The position numbers were made by a program, and so were the translations under genes. This document shows positions 12,887 through 23,445 of a stretch of 64,000 nt of DNA, piece by piece. Position 1 is the stretch's first letter. The number at the start of each line of letters is the position of its first letter. The DNA comes from Mycobacterium sp. DL440 (lineage in GTDB: Bacteria; Actinomycetota; Actinomycetes; Mycobacteriales; Mycobacteriaceae): positions 3,446,804 through 3,510,803 of the forward strand of contig NZ_CP050191.1 in NCBI RefSeq assembly GCF_011745145.1, read 5' to 3'. A model generated the notes under the pieces. It had not been told where the DNA came from. It was given only the letters and a program-made list of their open reading frames with translations, and made no database searches.

Positions 12887-13744
12887 TCAGCTTCTCCCAA
12901 TCCGGGTCGCCGTCACAAAGCGGGGTCGTCCGGCCAGGTCACGGCGTGCGGTGACCTCGGTGAAGTGCCCGTCACGGACGAAGGCCCCGGCCGACAGCTC
13001 GGAGGTGGTGTCGTCGTGCTCGACGGCGCAGGACGCACCGGCGCGCAACCACCGGGCGGCGAGGGTGACGATCGGCCGGATCACCGACATGCCGTCGGGT
13101 CCGCCGAACAACGCAGGCGCGGGATCATGTTCGGCCACTTCGGGTTCCAGGACCGCGGCCTCGGGGATGTACGGCGGATTGGACACCAGCAGGTCCACCT
13201 GGTCATCGAGTTCGGGCAGCAGACCGGGCGTGGTGACATCGGCGGCCAGGACCTCGACGCGCGTCCCCGCGGCGTTGCGGCGCGCGAACTCCAGGGCCGC
13301 GGGTGAGTTCTCGACGGCCAGCACGCGCGCATCGGGCCACTGCGCAGCCAGCGCCAGCGCCAGCGCACCCGAGCCCGTGCAGAGATCGACGATCAGTGGT
13401 TGATGCGAAGGACGTTGGCCTGGACCTGTTTTCAAGGCCCACTCGAGCAGCGCCTCGGTCTCCGGCCGCGGTATGAACACACCGGGACCGACCGTGAGCG
13501 TCAGCGGACCGAACGGTGCGGTGCCGGTCAGATGTTGCAGGGGAATCCGGCGGGACCGGGCGGCGACGAGTTCGTCGTAGGTCTGTTCGAACTGCTCACC
13601 GGCGTCGTCGAGAAACGCCAGTCGCCCACGATCGACACCCGCCACGTGCGCGGCCAGCAGCTCGGCGTCGATGCGCGGGGAGGCGACGCCGGCGGCGGCC
13701 AGCCGTGCCGTTGCGGCCTCGATCGCCTGCCGCACGGGGGTCAT
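12887..13744 (-). CDS. prmC: Release factor glutamine methyltransferase
   Basis: This enzyme methylates the glutamine of the GGQ motif of release factors using S-adenosylmethionine. The 285-residue protein has a helical N-terminal substrate-binding domain, the SAM loop [14 protein letters not shown] and the catalytic NPPY motif (SNPPYIPE). It overlaps the prfA stop by 4 bp (ATGA), so the modifying enzyme and its substrate are translationally coupled. Confidence 0.97.
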   Translation of the reverse strand: MTPVRQAIEAATARLAAAGVASPRIDAELLAAHVAGVDRGRLAFLDDAGEQFEQTYDELVAARSRRIPLQHLTGTAPFGPLTLTVGPGVFIPRPETEALLEWALKTGPGQRPSHQPLIVDLCTGSGALALALAAQWPDARVLAVENSPAALEFARRNAAGTRVEVLAADVTTPGLLPELDDQVDLLVSNPPYIPEAAVLEPEVAEHDPAPALFGGPDGMSVIRPIVTLAARWLRAGASCAVEHDDTTSELSAGAFVRDGHFTEVTARRDLAGRPRFVTATRIGRS

Positions 13745-14841
13745 GACCTCGCCGGTGTGGCGGCTGAGGTCTCCTGCTGTAGCCGGGCCTGCTTGTCAGC
13801 GGCGCCCAGCGCGTCGAGCAGCGCGTCCATGTCTCCGTCGAGCACCTGGTCGAGGTTGTGCGCCTTGAAGTTGATGCGGTGATCCGCGATCCGGTTCTCG
13901 GGGAAGTTGTAGGTGCGGATCCGTTCGCTGCGGTCGACGGTGCGGATCTGGCTGGCTCGGTCGGCCGATGCGTCGGCCGACGCCTGCTCCTCGGCCAGGG
14001 CCTGCAGCCGAGCGGCGAGCACCACCATGGCCCTGGCCTTGTTCTGCAGCTGAGAACGCTCGTTCTGGCAGGTCACGACGATGCCGGTGGGCAAGTGCGT
14101 GATGCGAACCGCCGAGTCGGTGGTGTTGACTCCCTGGCCGCCCTTGCCTGAACTGCGGTAGACGTCGATGCGCAGGTCGGATTCGTCGATCTGCACCTGC
14201 TCGACGTCGTCTGGTTCGGGGTATACGAGCACCCCAGCCGCCGACGTATGCACGCGACCCTGCGATTCGGTGACCGGCACGCGCTGCACGCGGTGGACAC
14301 CACCCTCGAACTTCATCCGCGACCACACGCCGTCGGCAGAATCGCCCTTGCCGGCGATGGTGATGGTGGCGTCCTTGTATCCGCCAAGGTCTGACCAGGT
14401 CTCGTCGAGCACGGTGACGGTCCAGCCGTGGCGCTCGGCGTACCGGATGTACATGCGGGCCAGATCGGCAGCGAACAGCGCCGATTCCTCCCCACCTTCC
14501 CCGGACTTGACCTCGAGCACGATGTCATCGGCATCGTGGGGATCCCGCGGGGCCAGCTGATCGGTGAGTTGCGCATCAAGTTCGGCGACCTTGGCGGTCA
14601 GCTCGTCCACCTCGTCAGCGAAGCTGGCGTCGTCGGCGGCGAGCTCACGAGCCGCCTCCAGGTCGCCGCGCGCGGCTTCGAGCTTTCGGTAGGTGCCGAC
14701 GACGGGTGAGATCTGGGCGAAGCGCCGGCCCACCTTGCGGGCGGCTGACGCATCGGCATGCAGGTTGGGGTCGGCGAGTTGGCGCTCCAGGTCCGCGTGT
14801 TCGGCCAACAGCGCCTCGATCGCGGGAGCAATGTCTGTCAC
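13741..14841 (-). CDS. prfA: Peptide chain release factor 1
   Basis: RF1 ends translation at UAA and UAG. The 366-residue protein has the codon-reading PVT tripeptide at 189-191 and the peptidyl-tRNA hydrolysis motif GGQ at 234-236. It lies directly upstream of and overlapping prmC, and 84 bp after rpmE. Confidence 0.98.
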   Translation of the reverse strand: MTDIAPAIEALLAEHADLERQLADPNLHADASAARKVGRRFAQISPVVGTYRKLEAARGDLEAARELAADDASFADEVDELTAKVAELDAQLTDQLAPRDPHDADDIVLEVKSGEGGEESALFAADLARMYIRYAERHGWTVTVLDETWSDLGGYKDATITIAGKGDSADGVWSRMKFEGGVHRVQRVPVTESQGRVHTSAAGVLVYPEPDDVEQVQIDESDLRIDVYRSSGKGGQGVNTTDSAVRITHLPTGIVVTCQNERSQLQNKARAMVVLAARLQALAEEQASADASADRASQIRTVDRSERIRTYNFPENRIADHRINFKAHNLDQVLDGDMDALLDALGAADKQARLQQETSAATPARS

Positions 14842-14877
14842 GTCAGCCTCCTCGACATGGGTCCGGAAACGAGAACA

Positions 14878-14914
14878 GCGCCCGGATCTGACGCATATGC
14901 GACAGATCGGGCGC
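14878..14914 (-). terminator. Hairpin between rpmE and prfA
   Basis: GCGCCC and GATCTG (left, with one bulged G) pair with CAGATC and GGGCGC (right) across a 12-nt loop that itself contains GCATATGC. It lies just after the rpmE stop. There is no T-run, as is usual for actinobacterial terminators. It may end or attenuate rpmE transcription. Confidence 0.45.
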
Positions 14915-14925
14915 CGTTGACGTAG

Positions 14926-15168
14926 CTACTTGTCGGCTGCGGCAGCCTGATCACCGGCAGGCTTGCGCTTGCCGTACCGCTTCTCGAAGCGGGCCACGCG
15001 GCCGCCGCTGTCGAGGATCTTCTGCTTGCCGGTGTAGAACGGGTGGCACTGCGAGCAGACCTCGACCACGATCTGGCCGCTCTGCTTGGTGCTGCGGGTG
15101 CTGAAGGTATTGCCGCAACCACAGTGCACCGTGGTCTCGACATACTCAGGATGAATGCCTGTTTTCAT
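14926..15168 (-). CDS. rpmE: Ribosomal protein L31, zinc-binding form
   Basis: This is a large-subunit ribosomal protein. The ATG at 15168 has the ribosome-binding site GAAGAGGAA and gives 80 residues; longer frames upstream are not needed. Four cysteines in a zinc ribbon are visible (HCGCGNTF and CSQCHPF), so this is the Zn-containing (C+) L31. A zinc-free, Zur-controlled paralogue would be expected elsewhere in the genome. Confidence 0.96.
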   Translation of the reverse strand: MKTGIHPEYVETTVHCGCGNTFSTRSTKQSGQIVVEVCSQCHPFYTGKQKILDSGGRVARFEKRYGKRKPAGDQAAAADK

Positions 15169-15311
15169 GGGTTCCTCTTCAATCGTTGGCCCGGGTCGCC
15201 CGCAATTCGGATGGACGTGAACCGGGACCGAGGGTCGGCGGTCCATTATGCCAGGTCAACCGCCAACCTCCTAAACGCGGCATGACCGGGGACTATTCCC
15301 CAGGCTAATCG

Positions 15312-16865
15312 TCAGAGAGCCGCGTAGACCGTGCCGTCGCGCTTCCACAGCACCCGGCCGGCCGGATCGGTACCGAGGACGACCAGTTCACGCTTGAGAA
15401 TCTTGTTCGTCGCTGTGCTGGGCAGGTCGTCGGCGATCCAGACGTAGCGTGGCCAGGATTTCGGTGACAGATCCTGCTGCTGCGCCAGGAATACGCTGAA
15501 CTCGTCGGGCGTCAATTCCTGACCGTCGCGCAGCACGACGGCGGCCATCACCTGGTCACCGACGAACTCGTCGGGCACCGGATAGACCGCAACCCGGCTG
15601 ATCACCGGCTGCCGCAACAGGATTCGTTCGATCGGCGCCGCGGTGATGTTCTCGCCATCCACCCTCATCCAGTCCGCGGTACGCCCGGCGAGGTAGATCC
15701 AGCCATCGGCATCGCGGTAGGCCAGATCGCCCGACCAGTACATGCCGTGGCGCAGCCGTTCATCGGTCGCACCCTGGTCGTTGTGATAGCCGCGGAACAT
15801 CCCGCTGCCGTTGGTGTTGACCAGCTCGCCTGTGGCGGCCTCGGCGTTGATCAGGGCCCCGGTGTCATCGAATTGTGCAGCCGGGCATTCCTCGAGGGTC
15901 TCCGGGGCGTAGATCGCCACGCCCGGGAAGCCCTGGCCGACACTGCCGGCGGGGGTGCCCTCGGAACGGGTGATGATGATCGCCAGTTCCGTCGAGCCGA
16001 ATCCGTCCCACACGCTGCACCCGAACCGGCGGCTGAATTCGTCGATGTCGCGGTCGGCGGCCTCGTTGCCGAACGCCACACGCAGGGTGTTGTCGTGGTC
16101 GTCGGGTTGCTCGGCGGTGGCCAGGATGTAGGCCAGTGGCTTGCCGACGTAGTTCATGTACGTCGCGCCGTAACGGCGGATGTCCGGGAGGAACCCGGAT
16201 GCGGAGAACTGTGCCGGCGCCATGGCCGCGCCCGAGCTGAGCGCCACGCCCCATCCGGCGTACACCCCGTTCGAGTGGAAGAGCGGCATGGCCAGGTAGC
16301 AGGTGTCCGCCTCGGTCAGGTCGTAGCGCTGCACCAGCGCGGCCGCCGAGAACAACACGATGGAATGCGCCACCTGAACGGCCTTGGGCTCGCCACTGGT
16401 GCCCGAGGTGAAGATCATCATGAAGGTGTCGTCGGGCCCGACCTCGCGGTGCGGGGTGAGTTCCTGCGGTGACCAGGTGGTGTCCGATACGTCGATGACG
16501 GTGACGCCCGGCAGGTCGAGACCGTCGAGCAGTCGCCGATGGTGTTCATCGACCAGGACGACCTGGCATTCGACCCGGGCGATGTCGCGGGCCAGCGCAT
16601 CGCCCCGACGGGTGTTGTTGATGCCGCATAGCACGTAGCCGCCGAGCCCCGCTGCCGCCAGCGCGGTCAGCATGTCGGGCGTGTTGCCCAAAAGGGTGCC
16701 GACATGCAGCGGACGCAGCGCGTCGGCCGCCCCGATCAGGGTCGCAGCCTGGGCCTTCGCCTCGGCGATATGCTCACGCCAGGTCCAGCTCCGGTCGCCG
16801 TACTTGATGGCGACCGCCTCGCTCCCTTCGCGTTCCCGGAGCAACTGCTGCAGCGTTTCGGCCAT
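15312..16865 (-). CDS. Fatty-acid-CoA ligase (FadD1/FadD17-like)
   Basis: This is an ANL-superfamily acyl-CoA or acyl-AMP synthetase of 517 residues. The AMP-binding P-loop is MIFTSGTSGEPKAVQ, followed by the DGFGSTE motif and YWSGDLAYRDADGWIYLAGR. The C-terminal catalytic lysine region is present (TATNKILKREL). The ATG at 16865 has GGGGA 8 nt upstream; the TTG at 16880 is less likely. It is divergent from a TetR gene, so that regulator probably controls it. The pair sits between rpmE and rho, which are adjacent in M. tuberculosis, so it is an insertion relative to that order. Confidence 0.9.
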   Translation of the reverse strand: MAETLQQLLREREGSEAVAIKYGDRSWTWREHIAEAKAQAATLIGAADALRPLHVGTLLGNTPDMLTALAAAGLGGYVLCGINNTRRGDALARDIARVECQVVLVDEHHRRLLDGLDLPGVTVIDVSDTTWSPQELTPHREVGPDDTFMMIFTSGTSGEPKAVQVAHSIVLFSAAALVQRYDLTEADTCYLAMPLFHSNGVYAGWGVALSSGAAMAPAQFSASGFLPDIRRYGATYMNYVGKPLAYILATAEQPDDHDNTLRVAFGNEAADRDIDEFSRRFGCSVWDGFGSTELAIIITRSEGTPAGSVGQGFPGVAIYAPETLEECPAAQFDDTGALINAEAATGELVNTNGSGMFRGYHNDQGATDERLRHGMYWSGDLAYRDADGWIYLAGRTADWMRVDGENITAAPIERILLRQPVISRVAVYPVPDEFVGDQVMAAVVLRDGQELTPDEFSVFLAQQQDLSPKSWPRYVWIADDLPSTATNKILKRELVVLGTDPAGRVLWKRDGTVYAAL

Positions 16866-16895
16866 CGGAATGATCCCCAAGCTCGGTGAAGAGTG

Positions 16896-16915
16896 AACAG
16901 ATTAGAAAAACTGTC
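16896..16915. promoter_or_regulatory. Candidate TetR operator in the fadD/TetR divergent gap
   Basis: The gap between the two divergent genes holds an ACAG/CTGT inverted repeat within an A/T-rich stretch (AACAGATTAGAAAAACTGTC), the only low-GC part of this region. Half-sites are short, so this is only a candidate for the site of the neighbouring TetR protein. Confidence 0.3.
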
Positions 16916-17005
16916 TACCATGGATGTGGCGCGACACGAAGCACCCTTGGCAGAATCATGTACCTAACGCCCCGCAACCGCCCCGAAGTTCAGGAGACGC
17001 CACAG

Positions 17006-17611
17006 TTGACCAGCACCACGGCACCCCGCAGCGTGCGAGATCGACTGATCGACGCTGCCGAGGAATGCCTGCGAACCAAGGGCATTCGTGCGACCACCGT
17101 CTCGGAGGTCGCCGAGGCCGCCGGAGTGTCCCGCGGGTGGCTCTACCGCCATTTCCCGGACAAGGTGACGCTGCTGGGCGCAGTGATCGTGCGACTCAAT
17201 GACACGTTCTGGTCGGAAGCCCAGGCCATGCTCGAGCAGATCGAGGGCCTGGATCGCCAGATCGCCTGGGGTGTCGGCAACGGGCTGCGAGCCTATGACG
17301 ATCCGGGCGCGGTGTTGATGAAACTCCGGACCGACGAGCCCGAGGAATTCGCGGCCTGTGCGGGCGCCGGCGTGCAGGGCATGATCCCGGACCTCGCCGA
17401 GTTCTGGTCGCCCTATCTGGCGGCCGCCCGCGACCGTGGCGAGGTCCGCGCCGACATCGACGTCCCCGAAGCATCGGAATGGGTTGCCCGCGTGTTGATC
17501 TCATTGGCGACAGTCCCGGGGAACACCCTGAATCCCAGTGACGGGGACGCGGTCCTCGCCCAGGTTCGGCGCTATTTGATGCCCGGGTTGCGCCCGGAGA
17601 CAACTTCCTGA
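17006..17611 (+). CDS. TetR/AcrR-family transcriptional regulator
   Basis: The protein has 201 residues from a TTG start preceded by AGGAG at a 9-nt spacing; an ATG at 16958 would add 16 residues but lacks a ribosome-binding site. The N-terminal HTH is clear (about residues 10-55, with ATTVSEVAEAAGVSRGWLYRHF). The C-terminal ligand domain is not recognisable to a ligand. It is divergent from the acyl-CoA ligase and probably represses it in response to an acyl compound (inference from context). Confidence 0.88.
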   Translation: MTSTTAPRSVRDRLIDAAEECLRTKGIRATTVSEVAEAAGVSRGWLYRHFPDKVTLLGAVIVRLNDTFWSEAQAMLEQIEGLDRQIAWGVGNGLRAYDDPGAVLMKLRTDEPEEFAACAGAGVQGMIPDLAEFWSPYLAAARDRGEVRADIDVPEASEWVARVLISLATVPGNTLNPSDGDAVLAQVRRYLMPGLRPETTS

Positions 17612-17621
17612 CAGCACGCAA

Positions 17622-17645
17622 AAGGCCCCCGCGGACGGGGGCCTT
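17622..17645. terminator. Bidirectional terminator between TetR gene and rho
   Basis: This perfect 9-bp stem AAGGCCCCC/GGGGGCCTT with a 6-nt loop lies between the convergent TetR gene (ends 17611) and rho (ends 17673). It can work in both directions; no long T-run follows. Confidence 0.7.
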
Positions 17646-17672
17646 GCGCGTCGCGATCCGGTCAGGCCGGGG

Positions 17673-19763
17673 TTAGTCGACGTCCATCGAGCCCGGAGTG
17701 GTCTTGGAGACCTGCACCAGGAACTCGTAGTTGGTCTTGGTCTTGCGCAGCTGGCTCATCAGCAGGTCGATGGCCTGATGCGAATCCAGTCCGGACAGCA
17801 CGCGGCGCAGCTTGTGCACGATCGCGAACTCGTCCGGGCTGAGCAGCAGCTCGTCCTTGCGGGTACCCGACGGGTTGACGTCGACCGCGGGGAACACCCG
17901 GCGCTCGGCGATCTTGCGGTCGAGCTTGAGCTCGGCGTTGCCGGTGCCCTTGAACTCTTCGAAGATCACGGTGTCACCGGTGGAGCCGGTCTCGACCATT
18001 GCCGTGGCGATGATGGTCAACGAGCCACCGTGTTCGATGTTGCGCGCTGCACCGAGGAAACGCTTCGGCGGGTACAGCGCGGTGGAGTCCACACCACCGG
18101 ACAGGATGCGGCCCGACGCCGGGGACGCGTTGTTGTACGCACGTCCCAGACGGGTGATCGAGTCCAGCAACACCACGACGTCCTTGCCCTGCTCGACCAG
18201 GCGCTTGGCCCGCTCGATCGCGAGCTCGGCCGCCTGGGTGTGGTCTGACGGCGGGCGGTCGAAGGTCGAGGCGATGACCTCGCCCTTCACCGAACGCTGC
18301 ATGTCGGTGACCTCTTCCGGGCGCTCGTCGACGAGCACCACCATGAGGTGGCATTCCGGGTTGTTGCGGGTGATCGCGTTGGCGATGTCCTGCATGATCG
18401 TGGTCTTACCGGCCTTGGGCGGCGACACGATCAGGGCACGCTGTCCCTTGCCGATCGGCATGATCAGGTCGATCACGCGGGTGGTCAGCCGCTCGGGAGT
18501 GGTCTCCAGACGCAGCCGCTGGTTCGGGTACAGCGGGGTCAGCTTGGTGAAATCGGGCCGGTTCTTGGCCGCTTCCACCGGACCGCCGTTGACACTGTCC
18601 AGGCGCACCAGCGGGTTGAACTTCTGCCGCGGGTTCTGGCCTCCACCGCCCTCGCCCTCGCGGGCCACCCGGACCGCACCGGTGACGGCGTCACCACGGC
18701 GCAGACCGTTCTTGCGGACCATGTTCATCGACACGTACACGTCGTTCGGCCCGGCCAGGTAGCCCGAGGTGCGGACGAATGCGTAGTTGTCCAGGACATC
18801 GAGGATGCCGGCCACCGGTTGGACGACGTCGTCCTCGCGCAGTTCGGTGTCGTTGCCGCCCTCGGTGCCGCGCTCGCCACGACGGCGACGGTCGCGGTCG
18901 CGGAACCGGCGGCCGCGGCGGCCCTGACGGCCGTCCCCGTCCCCATCGTCATCGGCGTTGGAAGAGGCGTTGCCGCCCCGGTTCTGCTGGTTGTCCTGCT
19001 GATCGGACTGCTCGCGACCCTGACCCTTGTCCTGCTTCTGGTCGCGGTCCTGCTTCTGGTCGCGGTCCTGCTTGTTGTCGCGGTCCTGCTTGTTGTCGCG
19101 CTTGTCCTCGGCCTTGTTGGCAGAGTCGGACTGCTCGCGCTTGTCGCGCCGATCCTGCCGGTCGCGCTTGTCCTGCCTGGCAGGCTTTTCCTGCTGCTCG
19201 GCAGCGGGCGCGGCGTCCTTGGTGCTGGCATCAGGTGCGGCGCTGGCATCAGCTGCGGAATCAGCCTTCACCTCAGCCTCGGCGGATGTGTTGCCGGTGT
19301 CACCACCAGCGTCTTTACCAGCGTCGTCCTTGACGGCGTCGGCGGCCGGAGAACCGGCCTGACGCGTCGATCCGCGGCGCTCACGGCGACGGGTCGCCGG
19401 TTGCTCGGCAGTCTCGGCACCAGCGTCCGACTGGACGTCGACGGGGGCCTGCTTGGCCTCGGTGGTGGCACTGCTGGATTCACTACGGTGCGCGCGAATA
19501 GCTGCGATCAGCTCACTCTTGCGCAAACCGGACGCGCCTTCAACGCCGATTTCCTTGGCCAGCGCTCGCAGCTCAGGCAGCACCATGGTCGACAGCGCCG
19601 CGGGCCGGGCGCTCGAAGCGCGCCGCGCGGTGTCGGATCCGGGCGCAGAGGCAGCAGCCGGCGCCGCATTGTCAGCGGTCGCAGCGCTTTCAGATGTCAC
19701 GGCGTTCGGCGAATCTCCGGTGCCATTGGCATTGTCAGCCGTGAAGAGGTCCGTATCTGTCAC
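17673..19763 (-). CDS. rho: Transcription termination factor Rho
   Basis: This hexameric RNA helicase ends transcription at Rho-dependent sites. The 696-residue protein is far longer than E. coli Rho (419). An N-terminal helical Rho_N domain lies near residues 55-95; residues about 95-310 are a low-complexity acidic/basic disordered insert with KQDRDN/Q repeats and an RGRRFRDRDRRRRG patch; then come the RNA-binding CSD (about 313-390) and the ATPase core with P-loop PPKAGKTT at 448-455. The start is GTG with AAAGGAAA ahead. The insert is typical of actinobacterial Rho and adds RNA binding. The GTG overlaps the stop of a short upstream ORF (19760-19763). Confidence 0.98.
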   Translation of the reverse strand: MTDTDLFTADNANGTGDSPNAVTSESAATADNAAPAAASAPGSDTARRASSARPAALSTMVLPELRALAKEIGVEGASGLRKSELIAAIRAHRSESSSATTEAKQAPVDVQSDAGAETAEQPATRRRERRGSTRQAGSPAADAVKDDAGKDAGGDTGNTSAEAEVKADSAADASAAPDASTKDAAPAAEQQEKPARQDKRDRQDRRDKREQSDSANKAEDKRDNKQDRDNKQDRDQKQDRDQKQDKGQGREQSDQQDNQQNRGGNASSNADDDGDGDGRQGRRGRRFRDRDRRRRGERGTEGGNDTELREDDVVQPVAGILDVLDNYAFVRTSGYLAGPNDVYVSMNMVRKNGLRRGDAVTGAVRVAREGEGGGGQNPRQKFNPLVRLDSVNGGPVEAAKNRPDFTKLTPLYPNQRLRLETTPERLTTRVIDLIMPIGKGQRALIVSPPKAGKTTIMQDIANAITRNNPECHLMVVLVDERPEEVTDMQRSVKGEVIASTFDRPPSDHTQAAELAIERAKRLVEQGKDVVVLLDSITRLGRAYNNASPASGRILSGGVDSTALYPPKRFLGAARNIEHGGSLTIIATAMVETGSTGDTVIFEEFKGTGNAELKLDRKIAERRVFPAVDVNPSGTRKDELLLSPDEFAIVHKLRRVLSGLDSHQAIDLLMSQLRKTKTNYEFLVQVSKTTPGSMDVD
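19032..19101. repeat. 18-bp tandem repeats inside rho
   Basis: Nearly four head-to-tail copies of an 18-bp unit (CTGCTTCTGGTCGCGGTC, two exact, then two with CTGCTTGTTG at the start). They encode the hexapeptide repeat KQDRDN or KQDRDQ on the minus strand, within the disordered insert of Rho. The unit is a multiple of 3, so copy-number change would keep the frame. Confidence 0.85.
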
Positions 19764-19855
19764 GGATTTCCTTTCTTTCCCTCGCTCATCAGGTCGTGCG
19801 AGGGTTCCCCAAAGGTCGATGCGCGTTCAGCTGAACCGCTGAGCGCGTAGCTCAC
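19760..19855 (-). CDS. Candidate short upstream ORF in the rho leader
   Basis: An open frame of 31 codons from GTG 19855, or of 9 codons from ATG 19789 (MSEGKKGNP), stops at TGA 19760-19762, which overlaps the GTG start of rho as GTGA. Such an overlap would couple rho translation to the upstream peptide. I see no strong ribosome-binding site for the 19855 start, so the ORF is a candidate only. The rest of the 312-bp gap between thrB and rho (19764-20075) holds a promoter with a palindrome and otherwise nothing I recognise. Confidence 0.3.
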   Translation of the reverse strand: MSYALSGSAERASTFGEPSHDLMSEGKKGNP

Positions 19856-19988
19856 ACCGTCGCCTGCGCAACGGCGATCGCCAGGATCCGCCGATATTCG
19901 GCGAATCGTCAGTCCACGAGTAGAACACAAGAAGATTGGGTGGTCGTCCTGGTGTCGACGCAGGCAGAGACGCTGCGAGTGCTGGACG

Positions 19989-20009
19989 AAAGCGAGAATA
20001 ACTCGCTTT
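19989..20009. repeat. Perfect inverted repeat upstream of rho
   Basis: AAAGCGAG and CTCGCTTT are separated by 5 nt (AATAA). It covers the -10 region of the candidate rho promoter. It could be a protein-binding dyad, or an RNA hairpin ending thrB transcription, whose stop is 67 bp upstream on the minus strand. It has no GC-rich core or T-run, so the terminator reading is weak. Confidence 0.5.
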
Positions 20010-20023
20010 GGTGAAGTAATCAA
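19995..20023 (-). promoter_or_regulatory. Candidate rho promoter
   Basis: The minus strand has TTGATT (20018-20023) and TATTCT (19995-20000) separated by 17 bp. The start would lie near 19988 and give a leader of about 225 nt before rho. The -10 and spacer are covered by a perfect inverted repeat (19989-20009). Confidence 0.5.
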
Positions 20024-20075
20024 GCAACGTCAACACCGGGCGTGTAGCGCTCGGCTCTCCTTGTGTCGCACATCG

Positions 20076-22125
<2,050 letters not shown>

Positions 22126-22129
<4 letters not shown>

Positions 22130-23445
22130 GCGTTCGTTCCTTCCATACGCAGCACGCTGTTGATGGTCTGCACCACATCGAGATCGGCCAGTGCCTCGAC
22201 GGTCTCCGAGAGCGCGGCATCGGTGGCCTGGTGGGTGACCACCACGATGCGGGCACCACTCGGCTGCCCGCCCTCGTCGAGCATGCCCTCCTGGCGCACC
22301 TCGGCGATGCCGACCTCGCGCTTGGCGAATTCGGCTGCCACCGCGGACAACACACCGGGACGATCGGAGACGTTCATGTTCACGTAGTAGCGGGTGGGGA
22401 TGAAGCCGATCGGAGCGATCGGCAGCTTGGCGTACTTGGATTCCCGCGGACCACGGCCGCCCTGGACCCGGTTGCGCGCGGCCATCACAACGTCACCCAT
22501 CACGGCCGACGCGGTCGGCACTCCCCCGGCGCCCTGGCCGTAGAACATCAGCCGGCCGGCCGCCTCGGCCTCGACCACCACCGCGTTGAAGGCGCCGTTG
22601 ACCGCGGCCAGCGGGTGCGTCAACGGCACCAGCGCCGGATAGACGCGGGCCGAAACCCGTTGCTTGCCTTCATCGCTGGTGATCCGCTCGCAGATCGCCA
22701 GCAGTTTGATGGTGCAGCCCAGCGCTCGGGCCGACTCGAAGTCGGCGGCGCTCACCTTGGTGATGCCTTCGCGATAGACGTCGTCGGCAGTGACCCGGGT
22801 ATGAAAAGCAATCGAGGCGAGAATCGCGGCCTTGGCCGCGGCGTCGTAGCCCTCGACGTCGGCGGTGGGATCAGCCTCGGCATAGCCCAACGCGCTGGCA
22901 TCGGCCAGCGCCGAGGTGTAATCGGCTCCGGTGCTGTCCATCTCGGACAGGATGTAATTGGTGGTGCCGTTGACGATGCCGGCCACCCGCAGCACCGAAT
23001 CACCGGCCAGTGACTGGGTCAGCGGACGGATGACGGGGATCGCACCAGCGACCGCGGCCTCGAAATACAGGTCGACGCGCGCCTTTTCGGCGGCCTGCGC
23101 CAGTTCGCCGGTGGACTGTGCCATCAGCGCCTTGTTGGCGGTGACCACTGACTTGCCCTGCTCGAGGGCGGCCAGGATGGCCTTGCGGGCCGGCTTCACC
23201 GGGCCCATCAACTCCACCACGATGTCCACGTCGTCGCGCGACACCAGCTCGACGATGTCGTCGGTGAGCAGATCCTCCGGCACGCCACGGTCACCGGAGA
23301 CCTTGCGCACTCCGATGCCGCGCACCTCGAGCGGGGCGCCGATGCGGGCGGCGAGATCGGTGGCGCTCTCGTTGATGATGCGCACCACTTCGCTGCCGAC
23401 GTTGCCCAGCCCCAGTACCGCTACGCCGATGGGCTTCTCACTCAT
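22126..23445 (-). CDS. hom: Homoserine dehydrogenase
   Basis: The enzyme reduces aspartate semialdehyde to homoserine. The 439-residue protein has the N-terminal NAD(P) fold GLGNVGSEV, the central substrate domain ([12 protein letters not shown]) and a C-terminal ACT domain (about residues 355-437, [14 protein letters not shown]) for threonine feedback. The ATG at 23445 has an excellent GGAGGTGA ribosome-binding site and overlaps the lysA stop (ATGA). Called thrA in M. tuberculosis. Confidence 0.97.

Noticed and set aside
15281..15301. GGGGA/TCCCC hairpin between the acyl-CoA ligase gene and rpmE as terminator
   Set aside because: The stem is only 5 bp with no T-run, too weak to list as a feature.
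19032..19101. Short direct repeats as a CRISPR array
   Set aside because: Units are contiguous with no spacers and lie in the rho reading frame.
18348..19850. 500-codon ORF antisense to rho with a long hydrophobic Leu/Val stretch
   Set aside because: The hydrophobic run is the complement of the KQDRD repeats in rho. No independent evidence of a gene.
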